Below, piece after piece: positions 24,880 to 34,355 of a stretch of DNA of 64,000 nt. The position numbers were made by a program, and so were the translations under genes. Source of the stretch: Chitinophagaceae bacterium (lineage in GTDB: Bacteria > Bacteroidota > Bacteroidia > Chitinophagales > UBA10324); assembly GCA_016704325.1 (NCBI GenBank), contig JADJAG010000008.1, positions 124,001-188,000 on the forward strand. The letters run 5' to 3'. Position 1 is the first letter of the stretch. Each line of letters opens with the position of its first letter. The notes under the pieces were generated by a model. The model worked only from the letters and a program-made list of their open reading frames with translations, did not search any database and was not told the origin of the DNA.

Positions 24880-25935
24880 GAGGCAAACGAATGTCGAATA
24901 TTGCTCAGTGTGATGCAGGTCTACAAAAGCGTCATCCCAAACTCGTTTCGGGATCTTTAAATTGATATTGAGATGCTGAAACAAGTTCAGCATGACGCTA
25001 CGATTTGAGTTTATATTTGTGTGAAAGGAATCACTCGCATGGAAACTTCCTCGCAAACTTTGTAATAATATCCAACCAAAGCGGCATCCGGACTCGTTTC
25101 GGGATATTTAAATTGATATTGAGATGCCGATACAAGTTCGGCATGACGCTACGAATGAAGTTTGTTGTTGAGGCAAATGAATGTCGCGCATTGTTCAGGC
25201 AAGCGCATTGCTCTTATGGAATTTATAGCTCGAAGTTAGTAACAACCTCCAACCAAAGCGTCATCCCGAACTCGTTTCGTGATCTTTAAATTGATATTGA
25301 GATGCTGAAACAAGTTCAGCATGACGCTACGATTTGAGTTAATATTTGTGTGAAAGGAATCACTCGCATGGAAGCTTTCTCGCAAATTTTGTAATAATCT
25401 CCAACCAAAGCGGCATCCGAACTCGTTTCGGGATCTTTAAATTGATATTGAGATGCTGAAACAAGTTCAGCATGACGCTACGAATGAAGTTTGTTGTTGA
25501 GGCAAATGAATGTCGCGCATTGTTCAGGCAAGCGCATTGCTCTTATGGAATTTATAGCTCGAATTTAGTAACAACCTCCAACCAAAGCGTCATCCCGAAC
25601 TCGTTTCGGGATCTTTAATTTAATATTGAGATGCTGAAACAAGTTCGGCATGAAGCTACGATTTGAGTTTAGTTTTGAGATAAAAGAATCACTCACATGA
25701 AAGCTTCCGCGCAAACTTTGTAATAATCTCCAACCAAAGCGTCATCCCGAACTCTTTTCGGGATCTTTAAATTGATATTGAGATGCTGATCCGCCATTGG
25801 CGCGACGGCATGACGCTACGATTTGAGTTTATATTTGAGGTACAAGAATCACTCACATGAAAACTTCCTCGCAAACTTTGTAATAACCTCCAACAAAAGC
25901 GTCATCCTGAGGAAATAATTCCGCGATGCGGAAAA
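24880..25935. repeat. higher-order tandem array of hairpin modules (329-bp period)
   Basis: Six full modules and a partial seventh start at 24930, 25082, 25259, 25411, 25588, 25740 and 25900. Each is about 68 bp and contains two hairpins: CCCGAACTCGTTTCGGG, then an AT spacer, then ATGCTGAAACAAGTTCAGCAT, closed by CGTCAT..ATGACG ends. Spacings alternate 152 and 177 bp, so odd and even modules repeat with an exact period of 329 bp. Even-odd spacers are longer and contain a GCGCATTGTTCAGGC segment. Module 6 has its second hairpin replaced by a different stem (CCGCCATTGGCGCGACGG) and is 8 bp longer. No open frame in it looks real. The array fills the gap after 24017-24871. Confidence 0.9.
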
Positions 25936-25978
25936 ACAACGCAAGATGAACCAGATTACTGTTCACGCTGGGCTGGTT

Positions 25979-26163
25979 GGGTGCACGACAAATTGGATAT
26001 AGATTATTGGGTGTTGAAATTGTATTAAGTATTTGAGTAAGTGAGTAAAGTAGCGTAGTGAATATAGAATAGCAAGTGATCGGCTTCGCCGCAGCAATTT
26101 AACCATTTAACCATTTAACCCACCAACCATTGCTTGACAAGATGAACGAATTATCGTACACCC
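25979..26163 (+). mobile_element. non-autonomous element family A, copy 1
   Basis: 185 bp bounded by inverted ends GGGTGCACGACAA and TTATCGTACACCC, flanked by a perfect 8-bp direct repeat GGCTGGTT (25971-25978 and 26164-26171). Inside are a TGAGTAA heptad run, the block AGCAAGTGATCGGCTTCG and octamer repeats of ATTTAACC. There is no coding capacity. Four other copies occur in this window. Confidence 0.85.
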
Positions 26164-26214
26164 GGCTGGTTCATCAGTAACTTGTTTCAAGATCTGTAAT
26201 TCAATATTTCCAAC

Positions 26215-27243
26215 TCAGAAACTTCCACCCTGCACATCTTTCAGGAATTTAATGATACCGGGATAATAGTTTTCCTGGTCGTCCCACATTGCAAGGTGAC
26301 TTCCATTAGGACAATATAAGTACCTTCCTTTTGCTACCAGTTTACTCATCTCTTCCATGTCTTCAGGGTTCATGGTATCGTACTTTGCTCCTACCATCAG
26401 CGTTGGCACTTTGATATTTCCAAGATCATTCCATCGGTCCCAATGTAACAGGCGACCACCGACTTTAAACTCATTGGGTCCTTGCATCATCACATAAATG
26501 GTAGGATTGACATGCCTGAAACTTCTCAACACCGGATCAGGCCACTCCTCCAGCCGGCAGATATGCTTGTGATAATATTCCTTTGTCACCAAATCTACAT
26601 AAACAGGGTTTTGGTAGTCGCCCATTTTTTCATATACTTCCAATGAATCAATCAACGTCTTCCGCATCTGATTACGCAACATGGTATTGTACGCCTCATA
26701 ACGAGGTATGCTGGCCACCATATTTGAAATAATGAGTCCTTTAAGATGCTGCTGGTATTTAAGCGCGTACTCCATTGCAAGTATGCCTCCCCATGAATTT
26801 CCCAACAGGTAAAAATTATCCTGATCCAGGCCCAAGGCTTTCCTTACCTGCTCCACTTCTTCTACGAATCGCTCCGTAGTCCACAGGCTGCTGTCTTCCG
26901 GTTGATCGCTATAATAGGAACCAAGCTGATCGTACTCATAAAATTCAATATTCTCCTTCGGAAAAAAACTTTCGAAACACTCCATATATTCATGTGTCAT
27001 TGCAGGTCCGCCATGCAACAGCAACACTTTGATATCTCCTTTGCCAAAACGCTTCGTCCACACTTTGTATTTGCCGTCGATGGTAATCATTTTTACACCT
27101 CCAGACTGTATGCCCTCGTCTTTGAAATCAAGGTAGTTGCACGTCGTAGCAGTATTGGTATTTTCAGAAGTTACATGGTCTGCGTGATTGCAGGAAGAAC
27201 ATGCTATGTATAAGAGCAGCAGTAAGGAACAACAGATTTTCAT
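26215..27243 (-). CDS. proline iminopeptidase-like alpha/beta hydrolase, lipoprotein
   Basis: 342 residues. The signal peptide ends in a cysteine-rich lipobox (LYIACSSCNH). The hydrolase part shows LLLHGGPAMTHEY (oxyanion HGGP), nucleophile elbow YLLGNSWGGILAMEYA, acid Asp in GAKYDTMNPEDM and catalytic His in CPNGSHLAMWDDQ. These are intact, as in prolyl iminopeptidases and related tricorn-interacting peptidases, which release N-terminal proline or amino acids from short peptides. Lipid anchoring puts it in the periplasm or at the surface. It is a single gene. Confidence 0.88.
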   Translation of the reverse strand: MKICCSLLLLLYIACSSCNHADHVTSENTNTATTCNYLDFKDEGIQSGGVKMITIDGKYKVWTKRFGKGDIKVLLLHGGPAMTHEYMECFESFFPKENIEFYEYDQLGSYYSDQPEDSSLWTTERFVEEVEQVRKALGLDQDNFYLLGNSWGGILAMEYALKYQQHLKGLIISNMVASIPRYEAYNTMLRNQMRKTLIDSLEVYEKMGDYQNPVYVDLVTKEYYHKHICRLEEWPDPVLRSFRHVNPTIYVMMQGPNEFKVGGRLLHWDRWNDLGNIKVPTLMVGAKYDTMNPEDMEEMSKLVAKGRYLYCPNGSHLAMWDDQENYYPGIIKFLKDVQGGSF

Positions 27244-27388
27244 GAGGAGATATTTTTAGAAATATAGCAGTTTCGCAACTGGATGATGCTTTTTTTATTA
27301 AAAAATAATTCCGGCTAGTAGCTTCAACTTGAAAAATTGCGGCATCTTACAGCAACTTAAATAATATGCTATTATATATATTATCACT

Positions 27389-27521
27389 ATTGTCCGACTA
27401 ATGCGGGCTAAAGCCCACCAGCAACGGGTTTCATCCTATAACCCCACGCTGAAGCGTGGGGTTATAGGATGCACGCCAGTATTGAGTTTCAGCTTAAACC
27501 CCAATATTTTAGTCGGACAAT
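27389..27521. mobile_element. 133-bp palindromic element with 13-bp inverted ends
   Basis: Perfect 13-bp terminal inverted repeats ATTGTCCGACTAA (27389-27401) and TTAGTCGGACAAT (27509-27521). Inside is a perfect 19-bp-arm palindrome (27432-27471, arms beginning CATCCTATAACCCC, two-base loop) and a smaller GGGCTAAAGCCC hairpin. No clear target duplication. A diverged relative lies at 31661-31778. Confidence 0.7.
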
Positions 27522-28023
27522 CATGATATATTATGTGAAAAAACGTTAAATGGAATACCTGTCAGGATATCTATTCAATATTATTACTCTGCAAGATGGT
27601 CAGGGTTTTGGTCTCTGTAGCAAAGGTTACCAAAAGTTCAATATTCCGTATCAACCATACTGCTACAATGCCCGTACCTTTCTAATCTGCAACCCATTGA
27701 CAGTGCCAACCTGATCGTGCAATCAAAGCATTTTTGCGAGAAGTAAAGACACAGCAGTCATCCACTTTTCCAATTTAAAAAGATTGGACATCAAGGGATA
27801 GCTGCTTCCACTGAAAAATGCTGAATTGCAATGCCGTTCATGATTAACGATGTAAATTTTTGATTAGCGACAGTTTGAATGCTCCACTAAATAAGTTGCA
27901 AGTCAATCGCTATAGATAAGGTTATGCGACTGGAATTTAGTTAAAGCCATGTCTTGTAACCCGTATTGCAGCAGTAAGCGTTGCCTTTATATTATGCATC
28001 GGCCACTACATCACGCATCCTCA
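27522..28023. other. intergenic region without recognisable gene
   Basis: About 500 bp between the palindromic element and the SirB1-like gene. No open frame of useful length with family features and no strong hairpin was seen. Confidence 0.5.
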
Positions 28024-28878
28024 TCAACTCCTGAACCTTATCCCCAGCCCAGCCAGTTCATAAGAATGCATCAGCGAAATGATCAATGACAACACGATAT
28101 CGCGGTTGGAGCATGGCAGGTAATGAGATTGCCTGGGTGTAATGTTCATCTTCTTCAGATACAAAGTGATGTCGTCTCTGGAAAAAATGATGCCTTTATT
28201 AAAAGGGTTAATATAAAATAAGAGGCTGCTCCTTATTTTCTGTTCGGGTTCATCGGTTTCCAGCAGGTCTTTATGAAAAGACAATACAAAATGCTGCGGC
28301 AGGTTAATCGCGTATACAGGCATTTTGATTTTGTTTGCAAGAATCAAATACAACATGGAAAGCGAAACAGGATTGCCCTTCTTCGTCTCCAGCATTATAT
28401 TCAGGTACGCATTCTGTGGATCATGTATGTTGGAGGTATTGCCTGCGAATCCGTTTAGCTGGAACAATACATGGTTGAAGACATTCACCTGCTCCAATGG
28501 TGTCAGGTTATAATTCATCTCCAGCCAGACCTCCCTGCTGATCTTGTCAATCTGTGCATTAATCTTTGCGGTGTTCACGTCAGGATACTGATAACGTGCT
28601 ACGAGGATAGCTGCTTCCAGAAGATTGTCCTGCCGTTTCTTGGTCCATCTTTTCAGTTCCTTAAGCAGTGTTTCGAACTGTATCAGGTGAATCAATTCTT
28701 CAAGCCGGTAATGCAGGTTGGGATCGAAAGTTTTTTCCCAGGCAACTTCCAGGGAAGGAATGATGGAAGTTCCCAACGTGATCAGCCTGTCGGTAACGTG
28801 GCGATAAACCTCCTCATCAGGGTCGTCGAGGAGGTTGATAAGGGCATTCAGTTCATTTTCCTTCAGGTGCGCTTTCAA
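28024..28878 (-). CDS. SirB1-like transglutaminase-fold protein
   Basis: 284 residues starting from a TTG. N-terminal residues about 1-85 are helical, resembling HEAT-like repeats (NELNALINLLDDPDEEVYRHVTDRLITLG). The SirB1 region runs from about 95 to 230 with NVFNHVLFQLNGFAGNTSNIHDPQNAYLN, the family block KGNPVSLSMLYLILANKI and LPQHFVLSF. Proteins of this family are related to transglutaminases; enzymatic activity is usually not shown. The gene starts 18 bp after the topA stop codon and is probably translated from the topA transcript, which would explain its weak start. Confidence 0.8.
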   Translation of the reverse strand: MKAHLKENELNALINLLDDPDEEVYRHVTDRLITLGTSIIPSLEVAWEKTFDPNLHYRLEELIHLIQFETLLKELKRWTKKRQDNLLEAAILVARYQYPDVNTAKINAQIDKISREVWLEMNYNLTPLEQVNVFNHVLFQLNGFAGNTSNIHDPQNAYLNIMLETKKGNPVSLSMLYLILANKIKMPVYAINLPQHFVLSFHKDLLETDEPEQKIRSSLLFYINPFNKGIIFSRDDITLYLKKMNITPRQSHYLPCSNRDIVLSLIISLMHSYELAGLGIRFRS

Positions 28879-28896
28879 GATATGGTTGCCGTTGGT

Positions 28897-31272
28897 TTAG
28901 CTTCCTTTTCGTTTAAAACGGCCAAAACTCTTTTTCGGTGCATCTTTTGCTTTTTCAAGTAATTCCATGCAGTCATCCAAAGTTAAGTCCTTGGGTTCTT
29001 TACCCGGAGGTATTTTCGCGTTTAGTTTTCCACTTTTAACATAAGGTCCCCATTTGCCTTCCAGAATGGAGATGCCGTTTTCTTTAAATTCCTTAATCAC
29101 GCTCGATGCCTTTGCCTTGATGAGTTCAATGGCTTCATCCAGGGTGATCGTCATCGGGTCCTGCTCCTTTTTTAAAGAGTAGAATTTCTTATCGTGCAAT
29201 ACATACGGACCGAATCGTCCTTCACTTATTGTTACATCATTGTTCTCATAAGTGCCTGCAATGCGTGGCAACTTAAAGAGCTCCATCGCTTCTTCAAAGG
29301 TGATCGTTTCCAGGTTCATGCCACTGCGCAACTTTGCATACTTCGGTTTTTCTTCATCTTCCGTAGCACCTACCTGTACCATGGGGCCATACCGTCCCAT
29401 CCTGGCAATCACCTTACGTCCTGATTTTGGATCGGTTCCCAATTCGCGTTCGCCGGTTACGCGGTCGGCATTTTCTAAAGTATTTTCCACGTTCTTATGA
29501 AAGGGTTTGTAAAAATCGTCAATCATCTCGTCCCACTTTTTCATGCCATTGGAGATATCATCAAACTCACGCTCAATGTCTGCAGTGAATCCATAGTCCA
29601 TGACTGTCTGAAAATGCTGCATCAGGAAATCATTAACCAGCATACCAATATCGGTTGGAAACATCTTTGATTTCTCTGTACCAAAAGTCTCTGCCTCTAC
29701 TACCTTGGTAATCGCATCTTCCTTCAGCTTCAGCAATCGGTATTCACGGCGCAATCCTTCTTTGTCTTTCTTCTCTACATATCCACGCTTTTGAATGGTA
29801 CTGATTGTCGGAGCATAAGTAGAAGGTCGGCCTATTCCCAGTTCTTCCAGTTTCTTAACAAGTGAAGCTTCTGTATACCTTGCCGGCGGACGGGAGAATC
29901 GCTCCGTTGCATTCATCTCTACAAAATCGAGTACCTGTCCAATGGTAAGTGGAGGCAGTGTACCGGATTCATCGGCTGTGGCAATTGTGCTTTCCTGCTT
30001 CTCATCATCATCTACCGATTCCATATATACTTTTAAGAAGCCATCAAACATCAGCACTTCCCCACTGGCTACCAGTTCTTCTTCTTTGAGTTTTGAAATG
30101 GCTATCCTTGCGGTGGTTTTTTCCAGTTGTGCATCACTCATCTGTGAAGCAATCGTACGCTTCCAAATCAGGCTGTATAAGCGCTGCTCATCATACTCCC
30201 CTTCTATTTCTTTGTTTTCAATATAGGATGGCCGGATAGCTTCATGTGCTTCCTGTGCATTTGCGGTTTTAGTAGCATACTTTCTTTGATGCGCATACTT
30301 TTTTCCATACGATTTCACAATCTCATCCTGTATAGCAGTCAGGGCAATCTCCGACAGGTTGGTAGAATCGGTTCTCATATAGGTGATCTTACCGGCTTCA
30401 TACAATCGTTGTGCTACTAACATGGTTTTAGCTACAGAATAGCCCAGTTTCCTGCTTGCCTCTTGCTGCAAGGTGGACGTAGTAAATGGTGCTGCGGGAG
30501 ATTTTTTTCCGGGCTTAACCTGCACATCTCTTACGGAATACTCCGCGCCAATGCAGGCAGTAAGAAATGCCAGGGCATCCTTTTCTTTACTCTTATTCTT
30601 TGGCAGTTCTGCTTTGAAGGTAACGATGTTACCAAACTTATCCTTCGCTTTGAATACAGCAATGATCTTAAAGGTTGACTCCGATGCAAAATTATGCACC
30701 TCTCTTTCACGTTCCACAATAAGTCGTACAGCAACAGATTGCACTCGGCCTGCAGAGAGTGATTTGGAATTCGATATTTTCCTCCATAGTATTGGCGACA
30801 ATTCAAAACCAACCAGCCTGTCCAGTATCCTGCGCGCTTGTTGCGCATTCACCATGTTCAAATCGAGCAGGCGCGGATGCTTCACCGCTTCCAGGATGGC
30901 AGTCTTGGTGATTTCATGAAACACAATGCGTTTCGTCTCCTTCACATCAAGGCCCAATGCCTGGCACAGGTGCCAGGAAATCGCTTCCCCTTCCCGGTCT
31001 TCGTCCGTTGCAAGCCATACATCGCCGGCATCTTTGGCTAGACGTTTTAACTCTTTTACCACATCCTTCTTTTCAGCGCTGATTTCATACGTAGGCTGAT
31101 AGCGGTTGGCAATATCTATGGCTTTATCGGATTTTGGCAGGTCGCGGATATGTCCATAACTGGACTTCACAATAAAAGTATCATCGAGAAATTTCTCCAG
31201 CGTTTTTGCTTTTGCCGGACTCTCCACAATTACTAAATGCTTTCCCTCTCCCTTTACTTTCTTCTTTGCCAT
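28897..31272 (-). CDS. topA: DNA topoisomerase I (type IA)
   Basis: 791 residues. The Toprim domain (HLVIVESPAKAKTLEKFL, TDEDREGEAISWHL) is followed by the type IA core with the active-site tyrosine in ITYMRTDSTNLSEIAL (about residue 300) and the GIGRPSTYAPTI block. The enzyme relaxes negative supercoils by passing a strand through a single-strand break. The C-terminal region lacks the cysteine-rich zinc fingers of the E. coli enzyme and instead has three lysine-rich topoisomerase C-terminal repeats of the type GPYV (YGPMVQVGA, FGPYVLHDKKF, WGPYVKSGKL). It is followed at 18 bp by the SirB1-like gene. Confidence 0.96.
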   Translation of the reverse strand: MAKKKVKGEGKHLVIVESPAKAKTLEKFLDDTFIVKSSYGHIRDLPKSDKAIDIANRYQPTYEISAEKKDVVKELKRLAKDAGDVWLATDEDREGEAISWHLCQALGLDVKETKRIVFHEITKTAILEAVKHPRLLDLNMVNAQQARRILDRLVGFELSPILWRKISNSKSLSAGRVQSVAVRLIVEREREVHNFASESTFKIIAVFKAKDKFGNIVTFKAELPKNKSKEKDALAFLTACIGAEYSVRDVQVKPGKKSPAAPFTTSTLQQEASRKLGYSVAKTMLVAQRLYEAGKITYMRTDSTNLSEIALTAIQDEIVKSYGKKYAHQRKYATKTANAQEAHEAIRPSYIENKEIEGEYDEQRLYSLIWKRTIASQMSDAQLEKTTARIAISKLKEEELVASGEVLMFDGFLKVYMESVDDDEKQESTIATADESGTLPPLTIGQVLDFVEMNATERFSRPPARYTEASLVKKLEELGIGRPSTYAPTISTIQKRGYVEKKDKEGLRREYRLLKLKEDAITKVVEAETFGTEKSKMFPTDIGMLVNDFLMQHFQTVMDYGFTADIEREFDDISNGMKKWDEMIDDFYKPFHKNVENTLENADRVTGERELGTDPKSGRKVIARMGRYGPMVQVGATEDEEKPKYAKLRSGMNLETITFEEAMELFKLPRIAGTYENNDVTISEGRFGPYVLHDKKFYSLKKEQDPMTITLDEAIELIKAKASSVIKEFKENGISILEGKWGPYVKSGKLNAKIPPGKEPKDLTLDDCMELLEKAKDAPKKSFGRFKRKGS

Positions 31273-31912
31273 ACAACTGCTGATAAGTATTCATTACAAA
31301 AAAACATGCTTCCACTTCGCCGCAAAGTAAAAAGTTTAAGTGTGAAAAGTCAAAATTATTATCCCGCGCCTATTTGAGGTTGAAAATACCTGCTATCTAA
31401 TTTACCTTGATTCACCGGCGAAATTCAAATGATTTTCACACCATTACAGCTGTTGTTTAGAAAAACGGAGCTGCTATTGCTGAGTGACTTGCAAGTCAAC
31501 TTGAATACAATATGGATGCATTAAATGTTTACACTATAAGGAAATGAACAACTGCATAACATATGAAAAACCAATCACCGGGTAATCTGTGCTGCTACTA
31601 ATAAACAGAACATAAACAACACAAATCAAACAGATTTTTTCGGGTATGATTTTTATCTCTTGTCCTTTTAATATGGACTAAAACCCACGCATAGGAAATT
31701 ACCATTTCCCCGCGCTGAATCAGAGGGTTATAGCATAGTCTACATTATTAAGTTTAGGACTAAGAGTCCTGTCAGGAAATAATCGTTTGCTTTTTCTTGC
31801 GATTGCGAAGCATCAAAAAACTTCCACTCTGTTAATAATGAGTTTGTCGAAGAGTGGTTTATGAAATGAAAAAAGCCTTTTTAAATCATTTCCTGACATC
31901 ATCAAAATATTA
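31273..31912. other. intergenic region, topA to zinc-ribbon gene
   Basis: 640 bp without a convincing gene. It contains the topA promoter region and, at 31661-31778, a degenerate relative of the palindromic element at 27389. Confidence 0.6.
31661..31778. repeat. degenerate relative of the 27389 palindromic element
   Basis: The order of blocks is the same as at 27389: TTGTCC near the left end, GGACTAAAACCCAC (compare GGGCTAAAGCCCAC), CCCCGCGCTGAA (compare CCCCACGCTGAA), GGTTATAG, and AGTCCTGTCAGG at the right. Both hairpins have decayed, so this is an old copy. Confidence 0.4.
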
Positions 31913-32143
31913 TCAGTCATTTCTCCAAACGCCATCTGCAATCCTTTCTTTTACCAATTGTTTGCTTTTGCATTTACTGCATTGCGGACGCGAGAGTAAC
32001 TTTTTCACTATATGCTTAGCACAGGATATGGTGCCGCATGTGGAACACCGGTATCGGATAATACGAGTGCCGGAGGTAAAGAATATGCCATGCTTTACAG
32101 CATGCTTTCCTGCTTCACAATAATACACTTCTCTATCAGCCAT
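31913..32143 (-). CDS. small zinc-ribbon-like protein
   Basis: 76 residues with paired cysteines: YYCEAGKH near residue 9, RCSTCGTISCAKH near residues 32-44 and PQCSKCKSKQ near residues 53-62. The spacing suggests one or two zinc-binding knuckles. The product is basic, so nucleic-acid binding is possible. A longer opposite-strand frame covers the same bases but shows no family features. The start lies 56 bp after the stop of the saccharopine dehydrogenase-like gene in the same direction, so it may be the last gene of that transcript. Confidence 0.6.
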   Translation of the reverse strand: MADREVYYCEAGKHAVKHGIFFTSGTRIIRYRCSTCGTISCAKHIVKKLLSRPQCSKCKSKQLVKERIADGVWRND

Positions 32144-32198
32144 GGTACAGGTTTTTTAGTATGAATCAAATTTCGAATGGTGCCACAAACATTAACTA

Positions 32199-33551
32199 CT
32201 ATTCAGGTTTTGATGTCAATGGACGGTCTTCTTCCACAAAACGGATGCCCAGTGTCTCCAATTCCTTCAGCACCGGAAGATAAACCTGCGACATCACCGG
32301 AATATGTACACCGGTAAGAAAGAGTTCTTCCTGCAAGAGTAACCTCGTCATAATTCCCAAAGGCAGACCTACGGTGCTTGCCATCGCTGTATTTAAAGAA
32401 TCTGTTCCTTTTAATACAAGGGTGCTTATTTGTTCTCTTGCTTCGCCATTCAGCAGGTACTGTATTTCATGCCGCATCACGATCATATCATTATCTGTTG
32501 GCTGCATCTTCCATTGCTGCTCAATCAATTGCTGCAATATCTGTGCAGGCGTCCCCTTTGATAAAGGGATAGGCTTTGGTTCAAAGATTCCGAGCCATTC
32601 AAGTCTTTCTAATATGCCATGCTTCAGATCCAGGAACTTCGCTGTTTTCGACTTCACACTTTTTGTTGCCCACTTCGGTTTATGTGGAAGATAGCAATTC
32701 ACCCAATCTGCATACGTCATCTCCCCCAGGTTGTTAAGCACATAACTGTCGTCAGTCAAACCTAGTTGCACGAGGGCATTCCATGCGGAGCAATAGCCTT
32801 CCTTTCGCAAAGTAGAACGTAAAATGGTTTGCACATTATCCAAACCATATTTGGAAATATAACTCAGTGAATCCCTGTTCGGATACGATTCAAATTTTCC
32901 GTATCCGGAAATCTTGAATTGTTCCGTAGTAGTAAAGATGCGGTGATATGGAACAAATTTACGGATACCGTTTTCCAGGTATTGTGCAGTGCCCTGTCCG
33001 GCCAGCACCACATTTCTCGGATTCCAGGTTACTTTATAATGCCACGGATTATCATCTGATTCCGGAGCAACCAAACCACCCGTGCCTGATTTAAAAGAAG
33101 TAATAGCTCCACCCTGTTGCTGAATACTATGAATCATCTTCATGGCACTCATGTGATCGATACCCGGATCCAACCCCATCTCACTCATAAACAATAAACC
33201 TGCGCTTTTAACCGCTTCATTCATTTCCTGCAACTCGGGCGAAACATAAGATGCTGTTAACAGATGCTTCCTGAATGCCAGGCAATCAATGGCCACCAGC
33301 AAATGCAGGTGTGGAGGCAACATGGAGATGATGATGTCGTGTGCAGCAATTTCCCTCTTGCGTTCCGATTCATCTGTCACATCAAATGCAATGGCATTAC
33401 CTGCATTGCCAGTACCCACTTTTGCAGCAGCCGTTTCCAACAATTGATCGCCGACTGTAACAGAAGCATTCCATTCCTGCGCATGGCTGAGCAGGTATTT
33501 TATTAATACAGTGGCGGAACGGCCGGCACCTAACAGCAGAATTTTCTTCAT
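32199..33551 (-). CDS. saccharopine dehydrogenase family protein
   Basis: 450 residues. N-terminal Rossmann fold KKILLLGAGRSATVLIKYLL with IIISMLPPHLH; central EMGLDPGIDHMSAMKMIH and SFKSGTGGLVAPESDDNPWHYK, typical of the LYS9-type saccharopine dehydrogenase that forms L-glutamate. In fungi and animals this enzyme links alpha-aminoadipate semialdehyde and glutamate through saccharopine. The nearby ornithine aminotransferase (34356) also produces an amino-acid semialdehyde, suggesting amino-acid catabolism here. The assignment to lysine metabolism is by family only. Confidence 0.88.
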   Translation of the reverse strand: MKKILLLGAGRSATVLIKYLLSHAQEWNASVTVGDQLLETAAAKVGTGNAGNAIAFDVTDESERKREIAAHDIIISMLPPHLHLLVAIDCLAFRKHLLTASYVSPELQEMNEAVKSAGLLFMSEMGLDPGIDHMSAMKMIHSIQQQGGAITSFKSGTGGLVAPESDDNPWHYKVTWNPRNVVLAGQGTAQYLENGIRKFVPYHRIFTTTEQFKISGYGKFESYPNRDSLSYISKYGLDNVQTILRSTLRKEGYCSAWNALVQLGLTDDSYVLNNLGEMTYADWVNCYLPHKPKWATKSVKSKTAKFLDLKHGILERLEWLGIFEPKPIPLSKGTPAQILQQLIEQQWKMQPTDNDMIVMRHEIQYLLNGEAREQISTLVLKGTDSLNTAMASTVGLPLGIMTRLLLQEELFLTGVHIPVMSQVYLPVLKELETLGIRFVEEDRPLTSKPE

Positions 33552-33652
33552 AGACTAAAAAAAATTAACTTGCAAAGGTAAGCAACGATGCGTTCAACTC
33601 TTAACGATAATTAGAAATTGATTGAACTGCAAGATCCGTTGCTACTTATTGA

Positions 33653-34141
33653 ATGATCGAAAAAAAAATCACCAGCACTTTCAGAGAACTGGACGATGCA
33701 GCAGAACTTCCCGCAACTTTACAATCGCTTTTATTAAAAGCAAAGGAAGCGATTGAAGATGCCTATGCACCGTATTCCTCATTCAGGGTGGGTGCAGCAG
33801 CTTTGTTGGAAAATGGAATAGTGGTGAAGGGCAGCAACCAGGAAAATGCATCTTCCCCGGTAGGAATTTGTGCCGAACGTGTCACCTTATCTGCCGTCTC
33901 TGCCATGTACCCTGGAATTGCCGTTGTGGCCATTGCCATATCTGCCAGGCCAGGTAATCATACACTCACAGAACCTGTTGCACCCTGCGGCATATGCAGA
34001 CAGGCAATAATTGAATATGAGGAACGATTCAGTAAACCTATACAACTGATTCTACAAGGCGAATCAGGAAAAATTGCCTGGCTTGAAAATACAACGATGC
34101 TCCTGCCGCTTGCATTCAGAAGAGAAAGCCTGAAACGCTAA
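33653..34141 (+). CDS. cdd: cytidine deaminase
   Basis: 162 residues. The substrate block YAPYSSFRVGAAALLENG and GSNQENASSP are followed by the zinc site, GICAERVTLSAV (Cys and catalytic Glu) and PCGICRQAIIEY (two more Cys), the pattern of tetrameric cytidine deaminases. It converts cytidine and deoxycytidine to uridine forms in pyrimidine salvage. Transcribed divergently from the saccharopine dehydrogenase gene. The N-terminal 30 residues are longer than in the short Bacillus enzyme. Confidence 0.95.
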   Translation: MIEKKITSTFRELDDAAELPATLQSLLLKAKEAIEDAYAPYSSFRVGAAALLENGIVVKGSNQENASSPVGICAERVTLSAVSAMYPGIAVVAIAISARPGNHTLTEPVAPCGICRQAIIEYEERFSKPIQLILQGESGKIAWLENTTMLLPLAFRRESLKR

Positions 34142-34282
34142 TGAGGATGGTAACCTCAAACACTGCCATCTGAATATTTTCTGAATCCTTCTTTGAAAGA
34201 ATCTAACATTCTATAGTCAGGGATCCTATTCAATCGTTCATTCTCGGAAGAGGAGCGAGTTTTATTTACCGCTTTCTTCTGA

Positions 34283-34290
34283 TAACTTTG
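34283..34290 (+). promoter_or_regulatory. promoter -7 element for rocD
   Basis: TAACTTTG matches TAnnTTTG exactly, 65 bp before the ATG. A TTTT stretch stands in the -33 position 19 bp upstream. Confidence 0.5.
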
Positions 34291-34355
34291 CCTCCTGAGC
34301 AAGTGATTTCCCGCAAGAACAATTTATCAATTCCATAACAGAAATTCTTACATCC

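Noticed and set aside
24811..25289. Open frames reading LNLFQHLNINLKIPK on either strand
   Set aside because: This peptide is the translation of the dispersed hairpin module, not a protein family.
24880..25935. Regular repeats that might be called a CRISPR array
   Set aside because: Units are about 68 bp with internal hairpins and spacers are themselves repeated with a 329-bp period; spacers are not unique and no cas gene is near.
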